Both the position numbers and the translations under genes were made by a program. A DNA stretch of 64,000 nt from Stappia sp. WLB 29 (lineage in GTDB: Bacteria; Pseudomonadota; Alphaproteobacteria; Rhizobiales; Stappiaceae), in contig NZ_JALBGD010000012.1 of NCBI RefSeq assembly GCF_023507705.1, positions 21,211-85,210 on the forward strand, in the 5' to 3' direction. This document shows positions 27,154 through 35,038 of this stretch, piece after piece (position 1 is the first letter of the stretch; the number at the start of each line of letters is the position of its first letter). Under the pieces are notes generated by a model. The model saw only the letters and a list, made by a program, of their open reading frames with translations, searched no databases and was not told where the DNA came from.

Positions 27154-28815
27154 CTACGCCGCGACCGGGCGGCGCATCGCTGCCACGCGGAAGCGGTTGG
27201 CGACGAAGGCGCTGTCGCACAGACAGGCATTGCCGGCCGGGTTCGCTCCGGTGACGTGATAGTCGGAATAGGCGGCGGACTGGTTCACGAAGATGCCGCC
27301 GGTCAGGTTGACCGAAAGCGCGACGCCGGCATCGGCGAAGGCATCGGCCGCCTTGTCGATCAGGGTCTCGTCCGTCGCATAGAGCGCTGCGGTGATGGCG
27401 CCGCGCGTCTTGGCGGAGCCGGCCGCACGGGCGATCGCGTCCTCCGCGCTGTCGGTCGCGATCACGAAGCTGATCGGCCCGAAGCGCTCCTCCAGATAGG
27501 CGGCTTCGTCCGCGGCATCGACCGCCAGCACGAGCGGGGTCGCCGAACGGGCGCCGTCCATGCCTTCGACCGGGGTGCTGTCGCGCAGCACCTTGCCGAG
27601 CTTGCGGGCCTCGGCGATACGCTCCAAGGTCGCCTCGCTCTGCACCGCGCCGAGCACGCCGGCCGCGCGCTGGGGATCGCCCAGCAGCTTGTCGACGGCC
27701 GTCGCGATGGCGCCGGCCACCTCGTCGAAGCTCTTGTGGCCCTCGTCCGTGTCGATGCCGCCGCGCGGCACGAAGATGTTCTGCGGCGCGGTGCACATCT
27801 GCCCGGAATAGAGCGAGAGCGAGAAGGCGATGTTGCCGGCCATGCCGCGCATCGACGGCGTGCCGGTGACGACGATGGAATTGACGCCGGCTTCCTCGGT
27901 ATAGACCAGCTTGCCCTTGGCGCTCTCGCGCACCCAGGCGCCGAAGGTCGGCGAGCCGGTGAAGTCGATGATCGCGACGTCCGGATGGGTGACCAGCTCC
28001 TTGGTCAGCGGCTTGTCGGCCGTGTCCGCCGCGAGCTGCAGCACGTTCGGATCGAACCCGGCCTCGGCAAGCACCTCGCGGCCGATTTTGACCGTCAGCG
28101 CCAGCGGCAGAATCGCGCCCGGATGCGGCTTGACGATCACCGGGTTGCCGGTCGCAAGGCTGGCGAAGAGGCCCGGATAGCTGTTCCAGGTGGGGAAGGT
28201 GGCGCAGCCGATGACCAGCGCCGGGCCGCGCGGCACGATGCGGAACTGCTTGTCCAGCACCAGGGGATCCTTCGGACCCTGCGGCTTTTCCCAGCGCACC
28301 GCCCCGGGAATGCGGCTCATCTCGTCATAGGCATAGGCGACGGCCTCGAGACCGCGATCCTGCGCATGCGGGCCGCCGGCCTGGAAGGCCATCACGAAGG
28401 CCTGGCCGGACGTGTGCATCACCGCATTGGCGAACAGGAAGCTCAGCCGGTTGATGCGGTGCAGGATCTCCAGGCAGACGCCGGCGCGCGCTTCCGCGCT
28501 CGCCTTGCCCCAGCCGTCCATCGCGGCCTTGGCGGCGGCAACGGCCATGTCCGGCGTGGTTTTAGGATAGGTGATCCCAAGGTCGAGACCGAAGGGGCTG
28601 ACCTCGTGGCCGACATGGCCGCCGGTCGTCGGCTGGTCCAGCTCGAACGGCTTCCCGAGCAGGGCCTTGAAGGTGGCCTCGCCGTCGTCCTTCGCGCTCT
28701 CGCCGTAGATCTTGCCGGAGGGCATCTCCGGATAGGCGGACCAGTAGCCGCGGCTATGGATGGTCTCCACCGCCTTGTCGAGGGTCGCCTTGTGCGTGTC
28801 GAAGAATGCGGCCAT
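27154..28815 (-). CDS. paaN: PaaN, phenylacetate-pathway aldehyde dehydrogenase
   Basis: 553 aa, matching the alphaproteobacterial PaaN2 family (about 550 aa). Aldehyde dehydrogenase motifs are visible: CATFPTWNSYPGLFASLATGN, a glutamate in VYTEEAGVN and the catalytic Cys in YSGQMCTAPQN. In E. coli PaaZ the dehydrogenase is fused to a MaoC-type hydratase that opens the oxepin ring; that second domain is absent here. The protein should therefore only oxidise the ring-opened semialdehyde-CoA, and the hydrolase must be encoded elsewhere. It is transcribed divergently from paaG and lies upstream of livKHMGF on the same strand. Confidence 0.9.
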   Translation of the reverse strand: MAAFFDTHKATLDKAVETIHSRGYWSAYPEMPSGKIYGESAKDDGEATFKALLGKPFELDQPTTGGHVGHEVSPFGLDLGITYPKTTPDMAVAAAKAAMDGWGKASAEARAGVCLEILHRINRLSFLFANAVMHTSGQAFVMAFQAGGPHAQDRGLEAVAYAYDEMSRIPGAVRWEKPQGPKDPLVLDKQFRIVPRGPALVIGCATFPTWNSYPGLFASLATGNPVIVKPHPGAILPLALTVKIGREVLAEAGFDPNVLQLAADTADKPLTKELVTHPDVAIIDFTGSPTFGAWVRESAKGKLVYTEEAGVNSIVVTGTPSMRGMAGNIAFSLSLYSGQMCTAPQNIFVPRGGIDTDEGHKSFDEVAGAIATAVDKLLGDPQRAAGVLGAVQSEATLERIAEARKLGKVLRDSTPVEGMDGARSATPLVLAVDAADEAAYLEERFGPISFVIATDSAEDAIARAAGSAKTRGAITAALYATDETLIDKAADAFADAGVALSVNLTGGIFVNQSAAYSDYHVTGANPAGNACLCDSAFVANRFRVAAMRRPVAA

Positions 28816-29156
28816 GACCGTCTCCCTGCGTGACGCGCTGGCCGGGACGCACGCCGACAGGGGCCCGTCTTGCGGGTGCCGCTGGCGTTTTCCTCCCGGC
28901 GGACGCGCCGCCTGATGTCTTGCCCGCCTCTCCGCTCGCCTCCAGACTTCGGTCCGGATGCGATGCCACGGGGCGGGTCGGTTCGTTGGTCCGGACGTGA
29001 TTGACAGCGCCCGATTGACGATCATAATAGTTGACCGACCGGTTGGTCAGTCAAGTGAAAAATCACGAGGGCGACCGGGTACGCATCGCGGCGAGGGAGG
29101 GCACCCCGAGGGTGGATCCGCGTCGCGGCGGCGGCACCGGCGCAACGGGAGGGCGC
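28816..29156. other. Divergent paaN/paaG intergenic region
   Basis: 341 bases without a credible gene. It holds the divergent promoters and a TetR-type operator at its right part (annotated separately). The left half, nearest paaN, shows nothing else I can interpret. Confidence 0.6.
29001..29054. promoter_or_regulatory. Divergent paa promoters with PaaR-type operator
   Basis: On the plus strand TTGACA (29001-29006) and CATAAT (29023-29028) are 16 bases apart. Just downstream lies a 24-bp imperfect palindrome (29031-29054) beginning TTGACCGACC and ending TTGGTCAGTCAA. On the minus strand, TTGACT at its right edge can pair with ACTATT or TATTAT (17 or 19 bases), so the operator lies inside the promoter for paaN. 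The sequence has the form expected for the TetR-family regulator PaaR encoded at 31973; binding of phenylacetyl-CoA would relieve repression, as known for PaaR proteins. Confidence 0.8.
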
Positions 29157-30026
29157 ATGCAAACCGAGACTTCTGCAGCTCATGGCGGGGCCGAGCCCGC
29201 GCCCGTGCTTGTCGAGCGCGAGGGCGGCGTTCTCGTCGTCACGCTGAACCGGCCGGACAAGCTGAATTCCTTCAACGAGGCGATGCACGCCGCGCTGCGC
29301 GAGGCGATGGACGTTGCCGAGAGCGATGCGGAGATCCGCTGCGTGCTGCTGACCGGCGCCGGGCGCGGCTTCTGCGCCGGCCAGGACCTCAGCGACCGCG
29401 TCACCGCGCCGGGCGATGCCCCGCCGGACCTCACCCGCACCATCGAGGCGAACTACAATCCGCTGCTGCGCCGGCTGAAGGCGCTGCCGAAGCCGGTCGT
29501 CTGCGCCGTCAACGGCGTTGCCGCAGGCGCCGGCGCCAACATCGCGCTGGCCTGCGACATCGTCCTCGCCGCCGAAAGCGCCAAGTTCATCCAGGCCTTC
29601 TCGAAGATCGGCCTCGTGCCCGATTCCGGCGGCACGTGGTCGCTGCCGCGCCTGGTCGGTCTTGCCCGCGCCAAGGCGCTGGCGCTGCTCGCCACCCCGG
29701 TTCCCGCCCGCCAGGCGGAGGAATGGGGCATGATCTGGAAGGCGCTGCCGGATGGCGAACTGATGGGCGAGGCGCGCCGCCTTGCCGGCGAGCTGGCCGC
29801 CGCGCCGACCTTCGGCCTCGGCCTCGTCAAGCACGCGCTGGAAGCCTCCTTCGACAACGATCTGGGCACCCAGCTCGATATGGAGCGCGACCTGCAGGGG
29901 CTGGCGGGCCGCTCTCCGGACTATGCGGAAGGCGTTGCCGCCTTCATGGCCAAGCGCGCGCCTGCCTTCACCGGCCGCCCGCCCAAGGGCGCGGGCACGG
30001 GGTCGGGCACAGGCGGGGAGGCGTGA
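29157..30026 (+). CDS. paaG: PaaG-like 1,2-epoxyphenylacetyl-CoA isomerase
   Basis: 289 aa, crotonase fold. The oxyanion-hole segments are GRGFCAGQDLSDR near residue 68 and GVAAGAGANIALACD near 120; KIGLVPDSGGTWSLPRLVG carries the Asp expected for isomerase activity. PaaG converts the ring epoxide made by PaaABCE to oxepin-CoA. The ATG at 29157 follows GGGAGG, and the reading frame upstream of it covers the operator, so it is not coding. It heads the paaG-paaI-paaK-paaR series. The gly-rich end (GTGSGTGGEA) is unusual but short. Confidence 0.87.
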   Translation: MQTETSAAHGGAEPAPVLVEREGGVLVVTLNRPDKLNSFNEAMHAALREAMDVAESDAEIRCVLLTGAGRGFCAGQDLSDRVTAPGDAPPDLTRTIEANYNPLLRRLKALPKPVVCAVNGVAAGAGANIALACDIVLAAESAKFIQAFSKIGLVPDSGGTWSLPRLVGLARAKALALLATPVPARQAEEWGMIWKALPDGELMGEARRLAGELAAAPTFGLGLVKHALEASFDNDLGTQLDMERDLQGLAGRSPDYAEGVAAFMAKRAPAFTGRPPKGAGTGSGTGGEA

Positions 30027-30028
30027 CC

Positions 30029-30493
30029 ATGACCGACACGCAAGCCGAACGGCCGGCCGGCAGCATGACCCCCGACGAGCTGGCCCGCGCCTGCGCCGAT
30101 GCCATGTGGGCCGGCGACAAGGCAAGCCAGGGGCTCGGCATGGAGATCCAGGAGGTCGGTGCGGGCCGCGCGGTGATCGCGATGACCGTCACCGAGGCGA
30201 TGGTCAACGGCCACGGCATCTGCCACGGCGGCTACATCTTCACGCTGGCGGATTCGGCCTTCGCCTTCGCCTGCAACAGCCACAACCAGAACACCGTGGC
30301 GAGCCATTGCGCGGTCAGCTTCCTGCGGCCCGGCCGCCTCGGCGAGCGGCTGGTGGCAACAGCTCTCGAGCGCTGGCGCGAGGGGCGCTCCGGCATCACC
30401 GACGTGACCGTGACCAACGCATCCGGCGAGGTCCTCGCCGAGTTTCGCGGCAATTCTCGCACCATCAAGGGCACCCACCTGCCGGTCGAGTGA
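30029..30493 (+). CDS. paaI: PaaI hotdog-fold acyl-CoA thioesterase
   Basis: 154 aa. The hotdog motif NGHGICHGGYIFTLADSAFAFACNSHN is nearly diagnostic of PaaI, with the catalytic Asp in LADSAFA. It hydrolyses dead-end hydroxyphenylacetyl-CoA esters and so frees CoA trapped in the pathway. It begins two bases after the paaG stop, so the two are co-translated. Confidence 0.92.
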   Translation: MTDTQAERPAGSMTPDELARACADAMWAGDKASQGLGMEIQEVGAGRAVIAMTVTEAMVNGHGICHGGYIFTLADSAFAFACNSHNQNTVASHCAVSFLRPGRLGERLVATALERWREGRSGITDVTVTNASGEVLAEFRGNSRTIKGTHLPVE

Positions 30494-30583
30494 TCGGCAG
30501 GAACGACGGATTTCAACAAGAGCGACGGCCGCGCGGGGGAGAACACCCGTGACGGCACAGGACAATCCGGGAGGATTAGACGC

Positions 30584-31894
30584 ATGTTCGATCTGGCGCC
30601 GAAGCCGGGCGATCTCGACCCCATCGAAACCGCCTCTCGCGACGAGATCGCGGCTCTGCAGCTCGACCGGCTGAAATGGTCGCTGCGTCACGCCTACGAG
30701 AACGTTGCCCACTACCGCAAGAGCTTCGACGAGGCCGGCGTCCACCCGGACGACCTGAAGACCCTCGCCGACCTCGGCAAGTTCCCCTTCACCTACAAGC
30801 AGACCCTGCGCGACAACTATCCCTTCGGCATGTACGCCGTGCCGCGCGAGCAGGTGGCCCGCGTCCACGCCTCGTCCGGCACGACCGGAAAGCCGACGGT
30901 GGTCGGCTACACCCGCAACGACATCAAGACCTGGGCGACCGTGATGGCCCGCTCGCTGCGCGCCGCCGGCGCCCGGCCGGGCATGATCTGCCATGTCGCC
31001 TATGGCTACGGCCTGTTCACCGGCGGCCTCGGCGCCCATTACGGGGCCGAGGAACTGGGCATGACCGTCGTGCCGATTTCCGGCGGCATGACCGAGCGCC
31101 AGGTGTCCTTGATCGAGGACTTCCGTCCCGACGTCATCATGGTGACGCCGTCCTACATGCTGGCGATCCTCGACGAGTACCGCGCGCGCGGCATCGATCC
31201 GCGCGAGACCTCGCTCAAGGTCGGCGTCTTCGGCGCCGAGCCCTGGACCAATGCCATGCGGCAAGAGATCGAGACGGCCTTCGACATGCACGCGGTCGAC
31301 ATCTACGGCCTGTCGGAGGTGATGGGCCCTGGCGTCGCCAACGAATGCGTCGAGACCAAGGACGGCCTGCATATCTGGGAAGACCACTTCTATCCCGAGA
31401 TCATCGACCCGGTGACGGGCGAGGTCCTGCCGGACGGCGAGATCGGCGAGCTCGTCTTCACCTCGCTGACCAAGGAGGCGATGCCGGTCATCCGCTACCG
31501 CACCCGCGACCTGACGCGCCTGCTGCCGGGCACCGCCCGCTCGATGCGGCGGATGGAGAAGGTGACGGGCCGCTCGGACGACATGATGATCCTGCGCGGC
31601 GTCAACGTCTTCCCGACGCAGATCGAGGAGCAGCTGCTGCGCGTCGAGGGACTGGCGCCGCACTATCAGGTGGAATTGACACGCTCGGGCCGGATGGACG
31701 AGATGACCGTCCACGTCGAGGCGCTTCCCACCCATGCCGACGATGCGCAGCGTGCGGCCTCCGCCGCCGAGCTGAGGACGCATATCAAGAACGTGATCGG
31801 CATCAGCACCCGTATCGCCGTTGTCGACCCGGGCGTGATCGAGCGCTCGATGGGCAAGGCGAAGCGGGTGATCGACAACCGGCCGAAGGCCTGA
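30584..31894 (+). CDS. paaK: PaaK phenylacetate-CoA ligase
   Basis: 436 aa, ANL-superfamily. The P-loop HASSGTTGKPTVVGYT lies near residue 103, YGLSEVMGPGVANEC near 240, RYRTRDLTRLLPG near 305, and GRSDDMMILRGVNVFPTQIEE near 327, which is the PaaK form of the hinge. It activates phenylacetate to phenylacetyl-CoA with ATP, the first step of the pathway and the source of the inducer of PaaR. It is preceded by a 90-base gap. Confidence 0.94.
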   Translation: MFDLAPKPGDLDPIETASRDEIAALQLDRLKWSLRHAYENVAHYRKSFDEAGVHPDDLKTLADLGKFPFTYKQTLRDNYPFGMYAVPREQVARVHASSGTTGKPTVVGYTRNDIKTWATVMARSLRAAGARPGMICHVAYGYGLFTGGLGAHYGAEELGMTVVPISGGMTERQVSLIEDFRPDVIMVTPSYMLAILDEYRARGIDPRETSLKVGVFGAEPWTNAMRQEIETAFDMHAVDIYGLSEVMGPGVANECVETKDGLHIWEDHFYPEIIDPVTGEVLPDGEIGELVFTSLTKEAMPVIRYRTRDLTRLLPGTARSMRRMEKVTGRSDDMMILRGVNVFPTQIEEQLLRVEGLAPHYQVELTRSGRMDEMTVHVEALPTHADDAQRAASAAELRTHIKNVIGISTRIAVVDPGVIERSMGKAKRVIDNRPKA

Positions 31895-31922
31895 TAGGCC
31901 GGCGCCCGCACATCACTACCGA

Positions 31923-31948
31923 CGGCCGCGGGACCTTTCCCGCGGCCG
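31923..31948 (+). other. Hairpin between paaK and paaR
   Basis: CGGCCGCGGGA (31923-31933) and TCCCGCGGCCG (31938-31948) form a perfect 11-bp stem with a 4-base loop. No T-run follows, so it may reduce rather than stop transcription into paaR. Confidence 0.5.
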
Positions 31949-31972
31949 CACCACTCCGGGGGACTGGACGAC

Positions 31973-32575
31973 ATGGCACGCCCGCGCGCCGAGGACTACG
32001 ACGACAAGCGCAAGGCGATCCTCAAGACCTCGGCCGAACTCTTTGCCGAGCACGGGTTCGACCGCGCCTCCATGAACCAGATCGCCCTCGGCTGCGGTGT
32101 CTCCAAGGCGCTGCTCTACCACTACTATGCCAACAAGGATGCGCTGCTCTTCGACATCATCCGCGATCATCTCGACGAGCTGATCGCGGCGGTGGAGGAG
32201 GGCGCCACGCCGGACATGACCGGCGAGGAGATGCTGCACGGCTATGTGCTGGCGCTGCTCGACGCCTATCGCGACGCCAATGCCGAGCACAAGATCCAGA
32301 TCAACGAGATGAAGCGGCTCCCGGCCGAGCAGCAGGAAGAGCTGAAGGCGCGCGAGCGTCGCCTCGTGCAGCTGTTCGCCGGTGCGCTGTCCCAGGCGGT
32401 GCCGCAGCTCGCAGAGCCCGGCTCGACGCTGCTGAAGCCGGTGACCATGAGCCTCTTCGGCATGGTCAACTGGCACTACCTGTGGTTCCGCGAGGGCGGC
32501 CCGGTCAGCCGTACCGACTACGCCCGCATCGCCACTCGTCTCATCCTCGACGGCGCGCGCAGCCTCGCCGGCTGA
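31973..32575 (+). CDS. paaR: PaaR, TetR-family regulator of phenylacetate genes
   Basis: 200 aa. The TetR helix-turn-helix is at residues about 12-55 (ILKTSAELFAEHGFDRASMNQIA and SKALLYHYYANKDAL). The remainder is the all-helical ligand domain. Location downstream of paaK and the 24-bp palindrome at 29031 support the PaaR assignment; PaaR proteins repress paa operons until phenylacetyl-CoA binds. The window also encodes PaaX, so this organism has two different phenylacetate regulators. Confidence 0.87.
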   Translation: MARPRAEDYDDKRKAILKTSAELFAEHGFDRASMNQIALGCGVSKALLYHYYANKDALLFDIIRDHLDELIAAVEEGATPDMTGEEMLHGYVLALLDAYRDANAEHKIQINEMKRLPAEQQEELKARERRLVQLFAGALSQAVPQLAEPGSTLLKPVTMSLFGMVNWHYLWFREGGPVSRTDYARIATRLILDGARSLAG

Positions 32576-32617
32576 ATCGCCGCAGGCCTTCCGCTTTCGA
32601 TAGCCTGAGCGTCCGGC

Positions 32618-34126
32618 TCAGCCGCCGGTCGAGCGCGGCGCCGGCCAGTTGCGGTCGCCTTCGGGGATCATGAACACCTGGCCGGGATAGATCAGGTCCG
32701 GGTTGCGGATCTGGTCCTTGTTGGCCTGGTAGATCGTCGTGTAGCGAACGCCTTCGCCGTAGCGGCGCTGCGAGATAGTCCACAGGTTGTCGCCGGTGCG
32801 GATGATCACGCTGGGGATCTGGCGCGTGCCGGCATCGCCGCTGGCGCCCGAACCTGTGCCCGCTTCGCCGGAGAGCGCCACCGGGCGCAGGATCACGGCT
32901 TCGTCCGCAGACTTCTCGAAGGTCACCTCGGCGCGGCCGGTCACCGCACCGTCGCCGGTGGTCACCTGGTCTGCGCGCACGGAGACTTCGCCGGGCTTAA
33001 CCTCGCCTTCCGTTTCCAGCAGCCAGCGGCCCTTGGCATCGGTCTTGGCCTCGCCGACCAGCTGGTTGTCGAGATAGACGCGCACGTCGCGGTTCGGCTG
33101 GCCGGATCCTGCGACGAAGACCTTCTCGTTCTCCGTCTCCACCGCCTCGACGGTGACGGTCGGCGTTGCTACATCGGTTGCCGGAGCGGCGTCGGAGGGG
33201 GCATCACCGTCGGTCGCGGCCGGCTGGTCGCTGGAGGCCGGGGCCGTGCCGGTGTCGCTCGTCTGCGGGGCGGCGGCGACCTGCTGTTCCGCTGTCGAGG
33301 CGTTGTCGTCGGCGGTCCGCGTTTGGGTCTGCGGCGCCGTTTCCGCTTGCTGTCCTGCTGCTGCGGTGTCGCCGCCGGGCTGCGTCGTGGCCGCGGCGGT
33401 GTCCTGGGACGCCGCAGTGTCGGCGCTTGCGGCGGCGTCCTGCGTTTCCGCCGGGGTGTCCGCCGCTGCGGGGGCGCCTGCATCGGCCGTCTGCTGCGGC
33501 GCGGGCTGGCCGTCGCCGGTCGTGCCTGCCTCCGCCACCTGCTGCGGCTTCTGGAGGATCTGCGAGGGCGCGCCGGGCTCGTTGAGCATCACCAGGACCT
33601 CGCCCTTCGCCGGGTCTTCCGGCACGGAGACGGCCATCGACTGCTCCGATTCGTTGAGCACCTTGCCCTCGGCATCGCGCGTTTCCAGCGTCACCGCATG
33701 GGCGCCCGGCTTCAGCGGCTGGTCCAGCACGATGGCGAATTCGCCGGCGGCATTGGCGATGCCGCGGCCGATCACTTCGCCATTGGCGAGCAGCGCGATG
33801 ATGGAGCCGGCTTCCGAACGGCCGGCGACGACGGCGGAGCCGTCCGGCTCGACGCGCATCAGGTCGAAGGAGGGGACGGCGGCCAGCCGCTCCTCGACGG
33901 ACTTGCCGCCGATATCCGCAGTTTCCTGCGGCATTGCGCTCGCCTTGGGGTCTTCGGTCTTCGCGGGTGCACCGGTTGCCGCCGTCTGCGATGCCGCATC
34001 GCCGGCCTTCGGGGCCTCGGTGGTCTGCGCGGGACCATCGCCCTTCTGCGACAGGTAGTAGCCGGCCGCTCCCGCGCCGGCGAGGCCGAGCAGGACAAGC
34101 ACCTGGATGATGAGTTTCTGTGACAT
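32618..34126 (-). CDS. Membrane-anchored LysM protein with low-complexity linker
   Basis: 502 aa. One N-terminal transmembrane segment (LIIQVLVLLGLAGAGAAGYYL) is followed by an Ig-like segment (about 85-180), a long Ala/Thr/Gln/Asp-rich linker (about 190-330) repeated in composition but not in exact sequence, a second Ig-like segment (about 330-405) and a C-terminal LysM domain (VIIRTGDNLWTISQRRYGEG to PGQVFMIPEGD). LysM domains bind peptidoglycan, so the protein probably spans from inner membrane to cell wall. Precise function unknown. It converges with paaR. Confidence 0.8.
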   Translation of the reverse strand: MSQKLIIQVLVLLGLAGAGAAGYYLSQKGDGPAQTTEAPKAGDAASQTAATGAPAKTEDPKASAMPQETADIGGKSVEERLAAVPSFDLMRVEPDGSAVVAGRSEAGSIIALLANGEVIGRGIANAAGEFAIVLDQPLKPGAHAVTLETRDAEGKVLNESEQSMAVSVPEDPAKGEVLVMLNEPGAPSQILQKPQQVAEAGTTGDGQPAPQQTADAGAPAAADTPAETQDAAASADTAASQDTAAATTQPGGDTAAAGQQAETAPQTQTRTADDNASTAEQQVAAAPQTSDTGTAPASSDQPAATDGDAPSDAAPATDVATPTVTVEAVETENEKVFVAGSGQPNRDVRVYLDNQLVGEAKTDAKGRWLLETEGEVKPGEVSVRADQVTTGDGAVTGRAEVTFEKSADEAVILRPVALSGEAGTGSGASGDAGTRQIPSVIIRTGDNLWTISQRRYGEGVRYTTIYQANKDQIRNPDLIYPGQVFMIPEGDRNWPAPRSTGG

Positions 34127-34171
34127 GAAAACCCGCGCTCCCCGCGATTCGCGCCGTGCGGTTACCCCTGC

Positions 34172-34186
34172 GACACAATATGTGTC
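34172..34186. promoter_or_regulatory. Perfect palindrome between lysM and LOG genes
   Basis: GACACAATATGTGTC is a perfect dyad (6-bp arms, 3-base centre) 46 bases upstream of the LysM start and 136 upstream of the LOG start. It looks like a binding site for a dimeric regulator, identity unknown. Confidence 0.5.
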
Positions 34187-34321
34187 ACCGCCCCCGAAAT
34201 TCCACCGAATGACTATACGCTAAAGCGCGAGCCGGCAAGCAAGCCCGCTGCGCTGCGGCGTGCGCGAGCCGTTGCATCCTGCCGCTTGACCCCGCCGGCC
34301 GCTGACTGCACATCTAGCCCC

Positions 34322-34963
34322 ATGAAACAGGATCACACGTCACCGTGCGGCGAGGGTGAAGCCCGCCGCCTTAAATCCGTTTGCGTCTATTGCGGCACCG
34401 GGGAAGGGGGCGACCCTGCCTATATGGCCGCGGCAGAAGAGCTCGGCCGTATGCTCGCAGCGGAGGGTATCGGCCTCGTCTATGGCGGCGGCTCCCTCGG
34501 CCTGATGGGGGCGGTCGCGCGTTCCGCGCTAGACGCGGGCGGACATGTCACCGGCGTCATTCCTGCCTTCCTGGAGGAGCGCGAGGTGATGATGCAGTCG
34601 GTCAGCGAACTTGTCGTCACCAAGGACATGCACGAGCGCAAGCGCACCATGTTCGAGCGCGCCGACGGGTTCGTCGCGCTGCCCGGCGGCATCGGCACGC
34701 TGGAAGAGGTGGTCGAGATGCTGACCTGGGGACAGCTCGGCCAGCACTGCAAGCCGGTGGTGCTTGCCGATATCGGCGGCTTCTGGCGGCCGCTGGTCGA
34801 CCTGCTCGCCCATATGCGGAGCGAAGGCTTCATCCGGTCCGGCTTCGAGGTCGACTACCGGGTGGCGACCTCCGTCGGCGACATTCTGCCTGCCCTGCGC
34901 AGGCCGGCTGCAACGGACGAAGAGGCCTCGGAGGCCGGCGTCGCGGACCTCGAACAGCTCTGA
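34322..34963 (+). CDS. LOG-family protein (TIGR00730, nucleotide phosphoribohydrolase)
   Basis: 213 aa. GGGSLGLMG near residue 60 and the family signature PGGIGTLEE near residue 121 are present, with RKRTMFERAD just before. LOG proteins release free cytokinin base or other nucleobase from the 5'-monophosphate. The ATG at 34322 fits the family N-terminus (KSVCVYCGTGEG); a frame extension to 34286 lacks support. A strong terminator follows the stop. Confidence 0.85.
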   Translation: MKQDHTSPCGEGEARRLKSVCVYCGTGEGGDPAYMAAAEELGRMLAAEGIGLVYGGGSLGLMGAVARSALDAGGHVTGVIPAFLEEREVMMQSVSELVVTKDMHERKRTMFERADGFVALPGGIGTLEEVVEMLTWGQLGQHCKPVVLADIGGFWRPLVDLLAHMRSEGFIRSGFEVDYRVATSVGDILPALRRPAATDEEASEAGVADLEQL

Positions 34964-35003
34964 AGGCCGTACCGCCGGAGCCTCGAACATCGCCTTGCAA
35001 GAA

Positions 35004-35034
35004 GGCCCGCGGGAGTGTCTCCCGCGGGCCTTTT
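35004..35034. terminator. Bidirectional intrinsic terminator
   Basis: GGCCCGCGGGA (35004-35014) and TCCCGCGGGCC (35020-35030) form a perfect 11-bp stem with a 5-base loop, followed by TTTT. It ends the LOG transcript and, read on the other strand, the RND efflux operon that stops at 35039. Confidence 0.9.
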
Positions 35035-35038
35035 CACG

